NCBI RefSeq assembly: GCF_037038585.1 | Contig: NC_092521.1 | Location: 56,581,898-56,645,897, forward strand | Length of the DNA stretch: 64,000 bases | Reading direction: 5' to 3' | Origin: Patagioenas fasciata | Taxonomy: Eukaryota > Chordata > Aves > Columbiformes > Columbidae | In this document: one piece after another, positions 60,321-64,000 of the stretch | How positions within the stretch are numbered: position 1 is the stretch's first letter | Layout: every line of letters begins with the position of its first letter | Notes under the pieces: model-generated | Seen by the model: the letters and a program-made list of their open reading frames with translations, nothing else | The model's database searches: none | Told to the model about the DNA's origin: nothing | Program-made: the position numbers and the translations under genes

Positions 60321-62238
60321 CTGAAAGGCAAGAGACAGGAGCTGTCACATTATTTAGCAGCATGGGAGTGGGCCCCAAGGGACACCTTCAGGAAACAGCA
60401 TGTCAGAATGGTCTTCATTCAAATCTTCCTTTCTTCTGTCCCAAAAGTGACAGGAGGGGACCAAACACTGGAGACAACCCCCAGCAAGGCTGCAGGGTCA
60501 CCAACTGAGGGTATGTGTAACATTTACCTTGACAAAAACAACCAACAGCCTTCCTAATAACTATAAACGGATGATGTGTTTGGCTACTCTGACACAGCAT
60601 CATAGAACCTCGTGATTTATGCAGGTGGTTTATACTGTAGATCCCCTCAAAAAGGAGCATTTCTTCTATATTTAATTTATCATATTAACTCTGACAAGCA
60701 TCTGCGTATAAGATATAAAACCAGCAGAGAACTTCATAATGTCAAAGTGAAAAAAAGAAGATGAAAATCAGAATTAGAAAAATCAAGGAAAAAAAAAAAT
60801 ACAAAGCTGTGTGAGAGACCATTGAATTCATGTTCAGTGAGTGAATCTGGCCGGCGAGATTTATTTCTGGAGATTCTACTCACACCAGAAAAAGACATGC
60901 TAGGGATACTTTTGCAGAGGCGCTACAGAAACACAGTTGTCCCAGACTCGTATTATTTTTCACCTGTAATGTGAAAAAGGTTTAAGACACGCTGTTAGTA
61001 ACGCTGTTTCTCTAAATCAAAGGAATGAGCGGAAGAGACATGGATTTTCAGGCTTCAGAAAAGCTACTACAAGCACTAGAAACATTGACAACTACAAAAT
61101 GGGCAGCAATGAGTAACTCAAGAGGAAACACTGGGGAAGTGGCAGGGGTGAGCTGGCGTTGTTCCTCACCGGGACATGCTCCGCAGCGAGCGGTGGTGAC
61201 TGGTAGAAGGTTTCTCTGGCCTCATAAAACTTTCTCCTCTTTGCAAGGTGGAAGGTCCCAGCGAGAAGATGGGGAGGGTAGAATATGGCTTTGATGGCAA
61301 CCGCATCTGTCGTGAGAGCAGCAGAAGGAACATGCAGTATTCATTACAAAGATGATCACGGCTTTTTAGGAAGGGTCTAACCAAAAGTTCATTTACTTAC
61401 TTTTTTGCAACACTGTGAGCATACAGGCCTGTGTAAGAAAGCAAGAGCATGAATAAATTCATTGGGCAAAATTACATTTAAATCAAGTATGAGAGAGAAA
61501 TGTTTTTCAGAGTTAGAATCCTCCCTCATGCTCCCCTTAAGCAAATGTTTTTATTTTTAAGGCTTCCTCAATGTAATAACTTCAATCAGAACATGAAGCC
61601 AAAGTGCTAAATAAGAACTCCAGCTAAATTAAAAAACAAAATAAGCTGTTTTCCTCCAAAGAAACCTCATTTGGCAAGTGACACAATAAATGATTGATTC
61701 CATACATCTCCAGACTTATTGTCTCACTGTTCACCTTAAAAGTTTTCATTCTGGGTGAAGAAAATATTCTTTCTCCCTTCTCCACCCACCAATACTCTAA
61801 AAATAATTGAAAAGGTAAATTGCTTAGAAAAGTTTTCCGCAACAATAGAGGTTATAGAAGTGTTGACTGGGGAGTCTGAATAAATTCTGTCTCGCTCTCC
61901 CATGACCAGAGAAGAACAAATGGGTGTTTCTCTCACTTCTAGCCTAAAGTTTCAGTCCAAGGAAGCAATTCTGTCGCTTAGGAAGGATCTCATTTTGCAT
62001 CATTTTTTTTTAACTTGTTACAGATAATAATTTTTTTAACCTGTTTTTCTGTCACAGAAACAAAAGTCAACAGTATGCAGCAGAAACATTTGGGGATTTC
62101 TAACACACAAATCAGTATTTTTCCCTCTGAAATGGTACTGATTTATTATCAGATGTTAAATACTTACCTCTTACAGAACTGACAAGTGTAAGACCATGTA
62201 AAGAAAGAAAACCTTCTCGTTCGGCAGCAAAAGCAGAG
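60068..62238 (-). CDS. SPIRE1: Spire-type actin nucleation factor 1, C-terminal exons
   Basis: Spire proteins nucleate actin filaments together with formins and bind Rab vesicles and myosin V. Only the last four coding exons are in the window: 62168-62238, 61401-61428, 61170-61306, 60068-60320. They join in frame to about 162 residues. They carry the modified FYVE-type zinc finger (CFCC, CQFC, CSQCC) and then [37 protein letters not shown] and the end [14 protein letters not shown], as in human SPIRE1. The KIND, WH2 and Spir-box parts lie right of the window. SPIRE2 is less likely because the final block matches SPIRE1. Confidence 0.95.
60321..61169 (-). other. SPIRE1: SPIRE1 penultimate intron
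   Basis: About 850 bases between the last two SPIRE1 exons. No recognisable element. Confidence 0.7.
61170..61306 (-). CDS. SPIRE1: SPIRE1 coding exon, penultimate
   Basis: [45 protein letters not shown] plus two bases of Arg. Acceptor TCACGACAG, donor GTGAGG. Confidence 0.96.
61401..61428 (-). CDS. SPIRE1: SPIRE1 28-base microexon (zinc finger end)
   Basis: Codes PVCSQCCKK after a split Arg codon. Bounded by TCTTACACAG and GTAAGT. It supplies three Cys of the FYVE-type finger. 28 is not a multiple of three, so skipping it would shift the frame. Confidence 0.93.
61429..62167 (-). other. SPIRE1: SPIRE1 intron
   Basis: About 740 bases between the zinc-finger exon and the microexon. AT-rich; nothing recognisable. 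Confidence 0.7.
62168..62238 (-). CDS. SPIRE1: SPIRE1 coding exon (FYVE-type zinc finger)
   Basis: [20 protein letters not shown] then FCK, the core of the Spire modified FYVE finger that targets membranes. Acceptor CTTCTTTCAG, donor GTAAGT. Confidence 0.96.
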
Positions 62239-63450
62239 CTGAAAGAAGAACAGAGGAGTCCACAATGTTAGGCCAAGTCCCGCACGATACTTACTTCAGC
62301 CACCAGTTGCCACCAGTGAGACCACAGTTCAGGGGTCTGTACTTCTCAGAAGATATTGAAAAGAATGGTCCAGAATTGTACCTTCCTGTATTTAGAAATA
62401 CTCCTTAATTTTTTTACCGAAGTTAAATACTTGTCAGTTAATTGTTAATTTATTTTTACTCCTCCCTCACTGATGCTTAGATCATTACTATAATAAAAGC
62501 AACAGGAAAGTAGCAGCAGTGAGGAAGGGTAACTGTTACAACTGAAAACATAAGAACAAATGGGCATAAATTCAGCCATGAATACATTTAGGCTGGAAAT
62601 TGTTCCTAACCATCTGGGTGAGGTTCTGGGACACAAAGTTTTTGCCTGTGGTAACATTTGATGATTTTATTCCAATCCTACGCTCTTGAAATTTAGAGGA
62701 CGTGCAGGAAAGAACTACTATAGGAAGGAAAGGCATTGAACAATGAAAAGTTTTGGAGTCAAATGAAAGATGACATAATGAGATCCAAAGACGTAGGTGA
62801 TGCTAGATACATTTGGTTAGAAAAAAAAGTGAACAATTTTAATAGTATACTAAATTAATTGAAGCATCAACTTACTTTGTGATTTGATCAAAGCTCATTA
62901 CTGATGTTTATATATCATAATATGAAACAGCTGAACCTAATGAATGACACTTTACGATTATTATCCCTCTGCCTTACATAAACATGCATACTAAACATGG
63001 GTAGGCCTGGAGGTAAAATACACTGTGAAGTCAAAATACACTTGCTGGAGGTGTTCAAGAAGCACAAGTCAAAAGTAAGAGAAGAAGACACAGCTTCTAC
63101 TGGTAAATACCAATTCCTAGTCTGCAGTTTATGGAAAAAAAAAAAAAAAGTTAGTTAATGGGTTCTCTACTATCAAACTTCCTTCTGGAGTCACATGTTA
63201 TCTGACTTCCATGACGGCTTTCATTCCCTCTTTGCGTGGCAGTGAGGATTCAGATGAAAAACCTGTTGTAAGTTCCTACTGCCAGCTGTAATTCCATTTC
63301 TGGAATAGAAATGCGAAGCAATACTGCAGAAGGCACGGGGGCAGAAATCACTTTAGTCAATGAAGTTTAATAGGTACGTTCTATAACTGCAAACGTTACT
63401 GCATTTTTATAGACAATCTAAGCAAATAAAGTATTTCCATGAAAAGTTTT
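62239..63450 (-). other. SPIRE1: SPIRE1 intron, up to a CR1
   Basis: I looked for the preceding Spire exon (ELEKYQQYKD-type segment) and did not find it. AT-rich intron sequence. Confidence 0.65.
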
Positions 63451-64000
63451 CACAGAATCACAGAATGTTGGGGATTGGAAGGGACCTCAAAAGATCATCC
63501 AGTCCAATCCCCCTGCCAGAGCAGGAACACCTAGATGAGGTTACACACGAATGTGTCCAGGTGGGTTTTGAATGTCTCCAGAGAAGGAGACTCCACAACC
63601 TCTCTGGGCAGCCTGTTCCAGTGTTCTGTCACCCTCACTGAGAAAAAGTTTCTTCTCAAATTTAAGTGGAACCTCTTGTGTTCCAATTTGAACCCATTAC
63701 CCCTTGTCCTATTGTTGGTTGTCACCGAGAAGAGCCTGGCTCCATCCTCATGACACTCACCCTTCATATATATCTGTAGACATGAATGAGGTCACCCCTC
63801 AGTCTCCTCTTCTCCAAGCTAAAGAGACCCAGCTCCCTCAGCCTTTCCTCATAAGGGAGATGCTCCACTCCCTTCATCATCTTTGTTGCCCTGTGCTGGA
63901 CTCTCTCCAGCCGTTCCCCATCCTTCTTGAAATGAGGGGCCCAGAACTGGACACAATATTCTCACCAGGGCAGAGTAGAAGGGGAGAAGAACCTATCTGG
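63451..64000 (-). mobile_element. CR1 LINE, 3' part, running off the window
   Basis: Minus-strand CR1 with 3' end at 63451 (CACAGAATCACAGAATGTTG on plus, then GATTGGAAGGGACCTC). Codes ORF2 remnants such as [20 protein letters not shown] and [20 protein letters not shown]. It continues past 64000. Same sense as SPIRE1, in its intron. Confidence 0.93.

Overview
The window is vertebrate nuclear DNA, almost certainly from a bird. CR1 LINE 3' ends with the 8-bp ATTCTGTG-type tail are the main repeats, introns are short, and the gene order TUBB6 - AFG3L2 - PRELID3A - SPIRE1 is the one known from human 18p11.21 (chicken chromosome 2 by synteny; from memory). I cannot name the species.

Layout. 1-4431 (+): TUBB6, of which only the tail of intron 3 and the complete last coding exon lie in the window. 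About 4.4-9.9 kb: 3' UTR and tail-to-tail intergenic DNA with one CR1. 36810-10635 (-): the complete AFG3L2 gene, 17 coding exons that join in frame to 808 codons, with every intron GT-AG. 36.8-38.5 kb: a 1.7-kb head-to-head promoter region, CpG-rich at both ends, with a CR1 between the two starts. 38509-48689 (+): PRELID3A, five shared coding exons and two alternative last coding exons. 48.7-60.07 kb: 3' UTRs and convergent non-coding DNA. 62238-60068 (-): the last four coding exons of SPIRE1, whose remainder lies beyond the right edge. A CR1 runs off the right end.

Biology. AFG3L2 (m-AAA protease of the mitochondrial inner membrane) and PRELID3A (phosphatidic-acid carrier of the intermembrane space) are both mitochondrial proteins and are transcribed divergently from neighbouring GC-rich promoters. 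The PRELID3A side holds an exact NRF-1 type palindrome and the AFG3L2 side holds a 20-bp GC-box unit repeated in tandem. TUBB6 is a beta-tubulin and SPIRE1 an actin nucleator, both cytoskeletal.

The most notable observation is that PRELID3A carries two homologous last exons, at 44770-44823 and 48576-48689. One gives the 172-residue PRELID3A-type end. The other gives a 192-residue protein with the C-terminus expected of the paralogue PRELID3B. The second is a 78-bp mariner-type MITE with perfect TA flanks, 68 bp upstream of PRELID3A exon 2. No prokaryotic, viral or CRISPR-type system is present.
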